Source of the DNA: a bacterium
GTDB taxonomy: Bacteria > Armatimonadota > HRBIN16
DNA length: 32,269 bases
NCBI GenBank assembly: GCA_025057335.1
Contig: JANWXG010000004.1
Span: 1-32,269 of the forward strand
Direction: 5' to 3'
Positions 7,081 to 15,339 of this stretch are shown here, piece by piece (the first letter of the stretch is position 1; each line of letters starts with the position of its first letter). Position numbers and translations under genes: made by a program. The notes under the pieces are model-generated. The model worked only from the letters and a program-made list of their open reading frames with translations, was not told the origin of the DNA and did no database searches.

Positions 7081-10055
7081 GGCTACATCGTCTGCGTCTG
7101 ACGAATTTTCGGCAGTATCTGGAGTTAGACCTCACTTTTGACGATGGCATCACTGCCATCATCGGGGCGAACGGCTCGGGCAAGAGCACCCTGCTGGAAG
7201 CCATCTGCTGGGCGCTGTATGGAGCGGACGCACTGCGTAGCAACGTGGCAGAGGTGCGTCCCCTCTTCTTGAGCCTGCTCGACGGCGCTACAGGGAGAGC
7301 ACAAGGCACGAACCCTCGGGCAGTGCTAACCTTCTCGCTCAGCGGCACAGTATATGAGGTCGAGCGCACGCCTCAGGGGGCGCGACTGTATCGTCTGCAA
7401 CCGGAGCGCGAAGCGATTGCGGACGGCACGAAAGCGGTCAACCTGAGCGTACAGCGTCTACTGGGAGGCATGACCTACCGCCAGTTCCTCACCTCCTTCT
7501 TCGCACAGCAAGGCGAGTTGGAGTTCCTCAACTTCGACAAGGCGCGCCGACGCGAAGAGGTGCTGCGGATGCTGGGTTTGGAGCGCGTTACCCGCAGCGT
7601 GAAGTGGATGGAAGAGGAGCTCGCGAGACAGCGCGCCGAGCTGCGTGGCAAGCAGTCCGCGCTGCCCGACCCCGATATGGTGAAGGCGCAGCTGGAGCAG
7701 GCGCAAGCGGAACTGGACGCCGCACGCGACCAACTGCAGACGGCAGAACGCACCTTTGCCAACGCAAGAGCAGAATGGGAGCGGTGGAAGCCCGCTTTTG
7801 AGCAATGGAGCGCGAGAAAGACCGCCTACGATAGCCTACGCATGCAAGCGCGACTGCTGGAGCAGAATGCGCAGACACAGGAGGGCGAACTGCAGCATCT
7901 TGCCAGAGAGCTCGAGGAGGCGCAGGCGGCACGAGAGCGCATTGAGCAACTGCGGCCTCAAGGCGAACGCTACAAACAGGTGCGTGAGCAGCTGCGCCAG
8001 ATGGAGGACCTGCAGCGCTACGCACAGCGCCGAGCGGAACTGCAGGTGCAGCTGGAAAACTGGTTCCGTCAGGCGCAGGAACGAGAGCAACAGGTCCAGC
8101 AAGTCGAAGCGGACCTCAACCGCCTGCTTAGTGAGAAGAAGCAGCTGGACGCGCAGGAGCAGCATCTCCGCGAGCTACAGGAGCAGGCGACACAGGCGCA
8201 ACAGTTGCAGAAAAGATTGGAAGAGTTAGACAAATTGTCGGTCGACGTGCAGAAACAGGTTGCCGCGCTAAAGGCGAAGAAGACCGCTCTAAAAGAACAG
8301 CAAAAGCAGCTTTTGGAGCAGATTGCCTTGCTGGAGGAAACAGAGAGAGAGGAAGAGCGCCTTGCTGCACTCGTACAAGAGGCAACGGGTAGAGTGCACG
8401 AGCTGGAAACGGAGCTGAGCCGCCTAGAGCGCCAGCGTGCCAGCGCCATTGCCAGCGCCGCAGCGGAAGCGGAGAACGTTCGACGTCAGATGCGCGAGCT
8501 GGAGGAACGCCGGCAGAAGGTAGAGGCATTAGGTCCCGAAGGCGAATGCCCTGTGTGCACGCGCCGTTTGGGCGAAGAGTATGCCAGTGTCGTGAGCCAT
8601 TTCGAGCAGGAACTACGGGAGGCGGAAAGACGACTGCAGGCGGCGCTCAGCCGCCAAGCAGAGGCGGAACGGGACACCGAAGCCATCGAGCAGTGTCGCG
8701 CGAACTTGCAGGAGGCACGTGATGACCTGCAACGATATCAACAGCAATTGGCACGCCTGCGGGAGCGGCTGCGCCAGCGGGAGAGCTGGATTCGAGAGGA
8801 GCAGAACCTGCAACAGCAGATACAGGCAGTGCAAAAGCAACAGGAGCAGATTTCCGCGTCGTACAGCGCGGAGGAACACGAGAAGGTTCGACGGCAGGTG
8901 GAGCAACTCCAGCCCATCGTGCAGCAGGCGCTAACGGAGCAACAGGTCTGGCGCGAACGCTACAACGTTTGGCTGCGCGATATGCAGAAGGTGCAGAACC
9001 AGCTGAGAGAGCTCAGCGACGCACTGGAGCAATCGAGACGTGCTATCCAGAGCGCTGAAGTAGAACTACAGCAGCTGCCGACGGGCTACGATGCGCTCTT
9101 GCACGAACAGCTACGTCAGGAACGGGACGAGCTACAGCCAGCATGGGACGAGGCGATTGCGTTGCACCCTGTTGCCAAACGCCTGCCTGAACTACAAGCG
9201 CGTTTTCAGGAGGCGCAAACCGCCTTAAAGGCGACACAGGAACAGCTTCAGCAGACCCATCAACAGCTGCAGTCGCTCGCCTACGACGAAAAGGAGTACT
9301 TGCAAGTCACAGAGCGGTTCGCGGAGTGCGAGCGAGCCCTACGCGAGGCAGAAACCCAGGTGCAGGTGTTACGGGAGCGGGTGACGCAGAAGGAGGCGCA
9401 GCTGGCATCAGCACAAGAGCAGTGGCAGCGTGTGCAGCAGCAACTGCACGAGCTGCGCCAGCTGCAACACGCGGTGTTGTGTGATGAGACCACGCGCGAC
9501 TGGCTGCGAGAGTTCGCTGACCTACTAAACGGCGAAATCGCACCCGAGCTGCAGGAGCGGGCAGGGGAACTGCTCAACCTGCTGACAGACGGGCGTTACA
9601 TGCAGTTGCAGATGAGTGAGGACTTCGAGTTCACCCTACTGGACGAGGGACGCCCCAAGCCTATCATCTCGGGAGGCGAGGAAGACATCGTGAACCTCAG
9701 CCTACGCTTGGCGATGGCGGAGATGATCTGCGAGCGCAGTGGTCAGCCGCTGGGGTTGCTGGTGCTGGATGAGGTATTCGGTTCACTGGATGCCGACCGA
9801 CGCGAGAACACCCTGCAGCTACTGCGCCGCCTGCGCGAGCGATTCGCCCAGATTATCCTCATCTCGCACATCGAGGAGATACAGGCTGGCGCTGACCGTT
9901 GTCTGAGGGTGGACTATGACCCCAGTCGGCATCGCAGCACGGTGCGTGAGGTCAGCTCGTTCACTGCAGAGGAGCTGCTGACAGACGAAGAGCCTGCTGA
10001 GATGGTCGCGGCGCAACCTGCGCCGCAGCAATGGGGAGGCTTGTTTGATAGCTGA
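7077..10055 (+). CDS. sbcC: SbcC/Rad50-family ATPase with zinc hook
   Basis: The 992-residue SMC-like protein has Walker A GANGSGKST (residues 30-38) and a Q-loop region (FFAQQGELEF). A long glutamine- and glutamate-rich coiled coil runs from about 175 to 790 and is split by the zinc hook CPVC (C491, C494). The ABC signature ISGGEED follows (S865-G866-G867), then Walker B LLVLDEVFGSLD (D898, E899). The ATP heads and hook are complete, so it should be functional. The partner is SbcD, encoded immediately upstream with a 4-base overlap. The coil is built from many short Q/E/R repeats, so the nucleotide sequence is internally repetitive (CAGCTGC-type words) and throws up many false ORFs. The last codons overlap the next gene as TGATG. 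Confidence 0.96.
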   Translation: MRLHRLRLTNFRQYLELDLTFDDGITAIIGANGSGKSTLLEAICWALYGADALRSNVAEVRPLFLSLLDGATGRAQGTNPRAVLTFSLSGTVYEVERTPQGARLYRLQPEREAIADGTKAVNLSVQRLLGGMTYRQFLTSFFAQQGELEFLNFDKARRREEVLRMLGLERVTRSVKWMEEELARQRAELRGKQSALPDPDMVKAQLEQAQAELDAARDQLQTAERTFANARAEWERWKPAFEQWSARKTAYDSLRMQARLLEQNAQTQEGELQHLARELEEAQAARERIEQLRPQGERYKQVREQLRQMEDLQRYAQRRAELQVQLENWFRQAQEREQQVQQVEADLNRLLSEKKQLDAQEQHLRELQEQATQAQQLQKRLEELDKLSVDVQKQVAALKAKKTALKEQQKQLLEQIALLEETEREEERLAALVQEATGRVHELETELSRLERQRASAIASAAAEAENVRRQMRELEERRQKVEALGPEGECPVCTRRLGEEYASVVSHFEQELREAERRLQAALSRQAEAERDTEAIEQCRANLQEARDDLQRYQQQLARLRERLRQRESWIREEQNLQQQIQAVQKQQEQISASYSAEEHEKVRRQVEQLQPIVQQALTEQQVWRERYNVWLRDMQKVQNQLRELSDALEQSRRAIQSAEVELQQLPTGYDALLHEQLRQERDELQPAWDEAIALHPVAKRLPELQARFQEAQTALKATQEQLQQTHQQLQSLAYDEKEYLQVTERFAECERALREAETQVQVLRERVTQKEAQLASAQEQWQRVQQQLHELRQLQHAVLCDETTRDWLREFADLLNGEIAPELQERAGELLNLLTDGRYMQLQMSEDFEFTLLDEGRPKPIISGGEEDIVNLSLRLAMAEMICERSGQPLGLLVLDEVFGSLDADRRENTLQLLRRLRERFAQIILISHIEEIQAGADRCLRVDYDPSRHRSTVREVSSFTAEELLTDEEPAEMVAAQPAPQQWGGLFDS

Positions 10056-10687
10056 TGGACGAGCAGAGCAAGCGGCGCAAATGGCGGCGCTGGCTGGCGC
10101 TGGTAACCTCAGAGTGGCAGCACCTGCAGGAAGAGCGTCAGCTGTATGCGGAACTACGGGAGCATATCGCTGGCAAGTCAGAGTGGGTAGTATGGATAGA
10201 TACCCTATACCTGATAGGGGTATCTCTGGCTATCCGCCGATTGGCGGATGCCAACCCCCGCCATCGCACCGTCTCCCTAGTGAAGCTACTGCGGGAGATG
10301 GAGATGCATCCGAATTGCCTTTCACGGCGCAGCGCGCTGCAGCAGGCAAAACCTACCCAGCGCGCCAAGGTACATCTCCTCTTTGACCAGCTGGCGGGGG
10401 AAGGGGCTACCTCCGTTTCGCCTGTGACGATTCGTCGTATGAGAGAAGAGTTCGAACAGCTAACTGCCCCGTTCCGTGCCTGGGTGGACCACTGCGTCGC
10501 TCATCACGACCTCGCCGTCAGTCTTCCCGCCCCTGACAGGACACAGGTAGAAGAGGCGCTGGTGAAACTCCAGAGGATACTGGAGACACTGTGGATGCTG
10601 CTGTGCGGAGGTGACGTTCCTGAACAGTGCTGCGCACCGCAGCAGCATGGCAGTAAAAAAACCCTCCTCAATAGTCGAGGAGGGTGA
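10055..10687 (+). CDS. AbiU2/HEPN-like small helical protein coupled to SbcCD
   Basis: A 210-residue, apparently all-helical protein whose ATG overlaps the sbcC stop by one base (TGATG), so it is translationally coupled. No enzyme family is certain. The N-terminal third (WVVWIDTLYLIGVSLAIRRLAD, given here as a region near residues 44-65) matches the helix pattern seen in AbiU2-like proteins. Later come F140-R141 through D152, with R141-x4-H146 and a following AHHD. This is the Rx4-6H layout of HEPN ribonuclease domains. AbiU2 is an abortive-infection protein family, so a phage-defence or stress role is possible, but this is inference from pattern alone. The final residues are encoded inside the terminator of the opposing operon, so the natural C-terminus may be dispensable. 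Confidence 0.6.
   Translation: MDEQSKRRKWRRWLALVTSEWQHLQEERQLYAELREHIAGKSEWVVWIDTLYLIGVSLAIRRLADANPRHRTVSLVKLLREMEMHPNCLSRRSALQQAKPTQRAKVHLLFDQLAGEGATSVSPVTIRRMREEFEQLTAPFRAWVDHCVAHHDLAVSLPAPDRTQVEEALVKLQRILETLWMLLCGGDVPEQCCAPQQHGSKKTLLNSRGG
10655..10684 (-). terminator. Rho-independent terminator of the dnaE operon, inside the 3' end of the opposing gene
   Basis: On the reverse strand CCCTCCTC (10677-10684) and GAGGAGGG (10662-10669) form a perfect 8-bp stem with a 7-base loop. A run of seven T (10655-10661) follows directly. It sits 20 bases beyond the stop of the LigB-like gene. The forward strand has the same stem but no T-tract. Confidence 0.85.
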
Positions 10688-10703
10688 GGGGGAATCACGT
10701 TCG

Positions 10704-11522
10704 TTATACACACCGCACTACCGCATTCCCTGTGCCGATGATGCCTTGGTAGCTGAGCACCTGCACTTCGCGCGCCTGCTGTGCAAACCCGGACAACACT
10801 GCCAGATGGTGCATTCCACCGACGGGTTGTGCTCGCGCGGCAAGGAGAGGGTCCAAGTTCAGCAGCTCGCTCCAGGCGCGCTGTTCCAGCACTCGCAGCA
10901 CCTGCTCGTCGTGCTGCTTGCCTTCAGGCGACACCGCCGTAATCTCCCGATGGTCCAGTTTGCCAGACAGGCCTCCCACTGCCAGTAGGGCAACGCGCAT
11001 GCCCCACGCGCTCGCTGTCTCCGCAATAGCCCGACCCCATCGGTAGCTGTCCCGCAGCGACAGCGGGTAGATGCTTAGGGGCACTATCTGCATCTCGGGG
11101 GAGATTTGCAAGGCGTGTAGTGCCACCACGGTACTAGCATCCAACTGGCAGGGGTCGGCAACCAGTCTCACAGGTAGTGAGGCATCAGCCCCGTACTCCA
11201 CCAGCCGTTGTGCCAGCAGGGGAGCGCCGCTGTAGCAGTAGGAGATTGTGCCTATCAGGCTCTCCTCCAACACTCCTGCGTACTGCGCACACGCTCCCAC
11301 GCAGAAGGCATCCGCAGTGACCCATCCCGCTGAGACCACTAGCAACACCTGCGTGGCGCTCTGTTGCAGCTCTTCCGAGACGCGGCGCAGGGCGCTGTGC
11401 AGCGAGAGGAAGCGCGGTGCGAGTTCTTCGTCCAGCAGTAGTGACTGTGCGGGGATAACGTAGCTGCGCAGCGTAGTCGCTTCGCTAGAGACACTCTGTA
11501 CCGATGCGGAAAGTGGACCCAT
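10704..11522 (-). CDS. LigB/MEMO-superfamily protein, apparently lacking the usual metal ligands
   Basis: A 272-residue protein from the ATG at 11522, which has AAGGAAGGGG five to six bases upstream. An in-frame ATG at 11543 lacks one. The layout resembles the class III extradiol dioxygenase subunit B fold: an N-terminal strand-helix region, TQVLLVVSAGWVTAD, LDASTVVALHALQ, IVPLSIYPLS, LLAVGGLSGKLDHREI, then SPEGKQHDEQVLRVL. Family members normally carry His ligands in PHPP-like and SPHG-like motifs. Here the equivalents read IPAQS and SAGW, while the SG-x-L-x-H loop survives. It may therefore be a non-catalytic or differently acting member. It lies 33 bases downstream of dnaE and shares its terminator. 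The biological role is unknown. Confidence 0.65.
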   Translation of the reverse strand: MGPLSASVQSVSSEATTLRSYVIPAQSLLLDEELAPRFLSLHSALRRVSEELQQSATQVLLVVSAGWVTADAFCVGACAQYAGVLEESLIGTISYCYSGAPLLAQRLVEYGADASLPVRLVADPCQLDASTVVALHALQISPEMQIVPLSIYPLSLRDSYRWGRAIAETASAWGMRVALLAVGGLSGKLDHREITAVSPEGKQHDEQVLRVLEQRAWSELLNLDPLLAARAQPVGGMHHLAVLSGFAQQAREVQVLSYQGIIGTGNAVVRCV

Positions 11523-11555
11523 CTTTACCCCTTCCTTACACATTGAGAATATGCT

Positions 11556-14500
11556 TCACTGTAACCACACACTGTCGCGACCGACGATGCGTACGAGGTC
11601 TTGCTGGATGTGGTCGCTTGCGTCCACGTTCAGGTGTGACACGACACGGTAGTGTTGCTTGCCAGAATGCACATGCAGTATTAACCGGGCATCCCCTGGG
11701 TGTCTGGTAAGTATCTCCCTTAGCACGCGCAGGGCAGGGCGGTGTGCAGGGGTGAGGCGGATGTGCAGAGTACGGGGCGTGGAGGCGCCGTTGCCGTTGG
11801 GAAGCGGGGCGCCGTTAGACAGAGGCTGCACCTTCTCGCACACCAGCTCGACCTGCACCTGGGTCTCCCCGCTCTCATGGTCGTCGCCGCGCAGGCGGTC
11901 ACGATGCTTCACCCTGCCTTCCACCACAACGAGATTGTCCTTGAGCAACAGCGACTGATGCTCTTCGTACACTTTGGGGAAGGCGGTTGCGGACACAGTG
12001 CCCGACAGGTCTTCCAGTACGAAAGCGACCATGCGGTCGCCCCGTTTGGTGCGCAAGGAGCGAACGCTGGTAACCACTCCCGCCACACGCACCTGCACGC
12101 CGTCTGCCATCTCTCTGAGCTGTTGGCACGGCACCACTGCCAGCTGCCTCAAGCGTGTTTGCAGTGACCGCAGCGGATGGTCAGCAAGATAGACACCTAG
12201 CAGCTCTTTCTCGAAGGCGAGTATCTGGTCGTGAGGCAGTTCGGGCACGTTGGGCAGAGGTGGTTCCTCCACTGCCTCCATCTGTCCGTTACCAAACAGC
12301 GACTCCTGTCCAACACGTCGGTTGCGTACGGCGCGCTGCGCAGCTGCCCAGGTGTCGTCCAAAGCTGACAACAGTTGATTGCGGTTGGGCACGATAGAGC
12401 GAAATGCTCCCGCTTGGATAAGGGTCTCCACTGTGCTCTTGCTGAAATTGCCCTGCTGTTCCAGCGTGCGCACGCAGAAGTCGAACAGGCTAGTGAACGG
12501 TTTGTCGCCTCGCGCGTGCAGGATGACTTCCACTGCAGCCTTGCCGACGTTCTTGACCGCGCCCAGCCCAAAGCGGATAGCGTTGCCCTCAACGGTAAAG
12601 TCTACCTCGCTGCAGTTGACGTCAGGGGGAAGAATGGGGATATTGCGCCGTCGGCACTCTTCCACATACTGCACGATTTTATCCTGATTGTCCAGATAGG
12701 CTGCCATGGAGGCGGCGAAGTACTCTACAGGATAGTTCGCCTTGAGGTAGGCAGTCTGGTAGGCGACCATTGCGTAACACACGGCGTGCGCCTTGTTGAA
12801 GGCGTAGCCTGCGAACGGCTCGATCATGTTGAACAGCTCTTCCGCCCGTTTGGCGTCGATACCGTTGCGCACCGCCCCTTCGATGAACTTCGAGCGCATC
12901 CGCTCCATGTCTTCCGCTTTCTTTTTGCCCATCGCGCGCCGCAGGATGTCCGCCTGCCCCAACGTGAACCCAGCAAGTGCCTGCACAATCTGCAGCACCT
13001 GGTCTTGATACACGATGACGCCGTAGGTTTCTTTCAGAATCGGCTCCAGTGAGGGGTGGGGATACACAATCGGCTCCAGCCCCAGCTTGCAGCGAATGTA
13101 TTGCGGGATGTAGTTCATCGGTCCGGGGCGGTAGAGTGCGACCATCGCCGCCAGTTCGCGGACGTCGCTCGGCTTCAGTTCAGAGATATTACGGCGCATT
13201 CCCTGCGACTCCAGCTGAAAAACGCCCGTCGTGTCACCCTGTCCGAGCATCTCGAAGGTCTTGCGGTCGTCTAGGGGGATGCTGCGCAGGTCGATATACT
13301 CGCCGCGCGTCTGGACGATGTTTTTCAGCGTCTTGGCGAGGATGGTCAGGTTCGTCAAGCCGAGGAAATCCATTTTGAGCAGACCGATTTTTTCCAGTGA
13401 GCCCATGTCGTATTGGGTGACGGGAGGACCGTCGCCTACGCGCGCCAGCGGTACGTGTTCCGCCAGAGGGTCACGGCTGATAACCACTCCCGCCGCATGG
13501 GTGCTCATATGGCGGGCGACACCTTCCAGACGTTTGGCAATCTCGATGAGCTCTTGCAGGCGCGGGTCTTTCTCAATCAGCTCCTGCAGCTCGGGGTTTT
13601 CCTTGAGTGCACTGTCGATAGTCACTTTCGGACCAACGGGGATGAGGCGGGCGATGCGGTCCACCGTCTGAGCAGGGATGCCCAGCGCCTTGCCGACATC
13701 GCGCACTGCCTGCTTAGCGCCCAGCGTCCCGAAAGTGCCGATTTGTGCCACTCGCTCTTCGCCGTACTTCTCCGTAACGTAACGAATCACCTCATCGCGA
13801 CGGGTGTCCTCGAAGTCCATGTCGATATCAGGCATCTGCACACGCTCGGGGTTCAGAAACCGCTCGAAGGTCAGCCCGTAGTGGATGGGATCGATGTCGG
13901 TGATGCCGATGCAGTAGGAGACCATGCTGCCCGCTGCAGAGCCGCGCACCCCGAAGAAGATGCCCCGGTCACGAGCGAATTGGGCGAAATCGCGCACGAT
14001 GAGGAAGTAGGGAGCGAAGCCCGTTTTGTCAATGACTTCCAGCTCGTACGCCAGCCGATTCTCCACTTCAGGGGTGATAGAGTGGTACCTTTGCTTCATT
14101 CCCTCTCGCGCCAGGTAGGTAAGGTAGCTGATAGCGGAGTGGCCGGGAGGCAAGTCAGGTTCAGGGAGATGCACGCGCCCGAACTCTAAGCGCAGGTCTA
14201 CCATCTCCGCCACGCGCAGCGTGTTCTCCAATGCCTCTGGTAGGTCGGGAAAGAGCTGCGCCATCTGCTCAGCGGTTTTCAGGTAGAATTCGTTCGAGCC
14301 GTAGCGCAAGCGGTCTTCGTCATGCACGGTCTTGCCCGTCTGCACGCAAAGCAGCACGTCGTGGGCGCGGGCGTCGTCAGCGTTGAGGTAATGTACGTCG
14401 TTGGTGCAGATAATGGGCACGTCCAGGTCTCGCGCCAGCTGCAGCAACCCGTCGCGAATGACACGTTGTTCGCTGAGACCGTGGTCTTGCAGTTCGATGA

Positions 14501-15020
14501 AATAGTTCTCCTTGCCGAAGAGGTCGCGGTAGAAGCTGGCGATGCGCAGCGCCCGGTCGTAGTCGCGATTGAGCAGCGCTACGCACACCTCACTGCTTAG
14601 GCAGCCACTAGTCGCAATGAGCCCCTCGCTGTATTGCTGCAGTACCTCGTGGTCGACGCGCGGCTTGTAGTAAAACCCCTCCAGCGAGGCGATGGTGCTC
14701 AGGCGGATGAGGTTCTTATAGCCAGCAAGGTTCTTCGCTAGCAGCAGCAGATGGAAAGGCGAACCGTCTCGGCGCGGGTCACGGTCGGTGCGCTTGCGCG
14801 GCGCAACGTACACCTCACAACCGATAATGGGCTTTATACCAGCGTCCAGACACGCCTGATAGAACTCGATCGCACCGCTCATCACCCCGTGGTCGGTGAT
14901 CGCTAGGGCAGGCATCCCCAAGCTGGCTACCTTCTGCACCAGCGGTACGATGCGGTTGGCGCCGTCCAGCAAGCTATACTCCGTATGTGTGTGCAGATGC
15001 ACGAATTGCGGTTTTCCCAT
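11556..15020 (-). CDS. dnaE: DNA polymerase III alpha subunit (DnaE)
   Basis: The frame is open from 15131, but the ATG at 15020 gives the canonical MGKPQFVHLHTHTEYS start and a 1154-residue protein, typical for DnaE. A GGGGGC about 9 bases upstream is the best ribosome site. The N-terminal PHP domain keeps the metal motifs HLHTHTEYSLLDG, TDHG, GCEVYV, CLSSE, ELQDH and TNDVHY. An intrinsic proofreading nuclease, as in Thermus DnaE, is therefore plausible. The polymerase core has GSAAGSMVSY and the catalytic PDIDMDFED. Fingers, helix-hairpin-helix and a C-terminal OB fold (VRVAGVVTSVRSLRTKRGDRMVAFVLED) follow. It is the replicative polymerase. The gene is followed by the LigB-like gene. Confidence 0.97.
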   Translation of the reverse strand: MGKPQFVHLHTHTEYSLLDGANRIVPLVQKVASLGMPALAITDHGVMSGAIEFYQACLDAGIKPIIGCEVYVAPRKRTDRDPRRDGSPFHLLLLAKNLAGYKNLIRLSTIASLEGFYYKPRVDHEVLQQYSEGLIATSGCLSSEVCVALLNRDYDRALRIASFYRDLFGKENYFIELQDHGLSEQRVIRDGLLQLARDLDVPIICTNDVHYLNADDARAHDVLLCVQTGKTVHDEDRLRYGSNEFYLKTAEQMAQLFPDLPEALENTLRVAEMVDLRLEFGRVHLPEPDLPPGHSAISYLTYLAREGMKQRYHSITPEVENRLAYELEVIDKTGFAPYFLIVRDFAQFARDRGIFFGVRGSAAGSMVSYCIGITDIDPIHYGLTFERFLNPERVQMPDIDMDFEDTRRDEVIRYVTEKYGEERVAQIGTFGTLGAKQAVRDVGKALGIPAQTVDRIARLIPVGPKVTIDSALKENPELQELIEKDPRLQELIEIAKRLEGVARHMSTHAAGVVISRDPLAEHVPLARVGDGPPVTQYDMGSLEKIGLLKMDFLGLTNLTILAKTLKNIVQTRGEYIDLRSIPLDDRKTFEMLGQGDTTGVFQLESQGMRRNISELKPSDVRELAAMVALYRPGPMNYIPQYIRCKLGLEPIVYPHPSLEPILKETYGVIVYQDQVLQIVQALAGFTLGQADILRRAMGKKKAEDMERMRSKFIEGAVRNGIDAKRAEELFNMIEPFAGYAFNKAHAVCYAMVAYQTAYLKANYPVEYFAASMAAYLDNQDKIVQYVEECRRRNIPILPPDVNCSEVDFTVEGNAIRFGLGAVKNVGKAAVEVILHARGDKPFTSLFDFCVRTLEQQGNFSKSTVETLIQAGAFRSIVPNRNQLLSALDDTWAAAQRAVRNRRVGQESLFGNGQMEAVEEPPLPNVPELPHDQILAFEKELLGVYLADHPLRSLQTRLRQLAVVPCQQLREMADGVQVRVAGVVTSVRSLRTKRGDRMVAFVLEDLSGTVSATAFPKVYEEHQSLLLKDNLVVVEGRVKHRDRLRGDDHESGETQVQVELVCEKVQPLSNGAPLPNGNGASTPRTLHIRLTPAHRPALRVLREILTRHPGDARLILHVHSGKQHYRVVSHLNVDASDHIQQDLVRIVGRDSVWLQ

Positions 15021-15125
15021 TCTCTCGTGCCCCCGGCTCGCGTGTCTGCGAGGTTGCGCTCTGTGCATCAGGAAAGGTAGAGAAAAGTCAGCACAAACAA
15101 CATGTAGTAAATTGTATCGCTGCTC

Positions 15126-15141
15126 ACACAATATATTGTGT
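15126..15141. promoter_or_regulatory. 16-bp perfect palindrome in the dnaE leader
   Basis: ACACAATATATTGTGT is a perfect 16-bp palindrome, about 14-29 bases downstream of the predicted dnaE start site and about 105 bases before the ATG. Its AT-rich core in a GC-rich genome and its position suit a repressor roadblock site. The cognate protein is not known. Confidence 0.5.
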
Positions 15142-15161
15142 TCCCTGAGCCGTGCGCTGAT

Positions 15162-15191
15162 ATTCTACAAAATCGAGGGCAGGCTTGTAAA
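15162..15191 (-). promoter_or_regulatory. Predicted promoter of dnaE
   Basis: On the reverse strand TTTACA (15186-15191) is followed after 18 bases by TAGAAT (15162-15167). Each box matches the sigma-70 consensus at 5 of 6 positions. The transcript would start near 15155 and have a leader of about 135 nt. Confidence 0.55.
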
Positions 15192-15339
15192 GGGGGATTC
15201 GGGGCGTCCTGAAAAAAATTTTCTTTATCTGAATCAGGAAGCTCACGGCGAGCAACGTTGTTGCCCGACGTGCGGTCTTAGGAACCTACGCGGGTTATTA
15301 CTCCCCCCACTGGCTGGATTCCTGCCCTCCGAAGACTCC

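Noticed and set aside
10662..10684. Forward-strand terminator of the SbcCD operon
   Set aside because: The stem is present but no T-tract follows on the forward strand.
13413..14189. 258-codon forward ORF
   Set aside because: It is antisense to dnaE, whose motifs cover the same bases.
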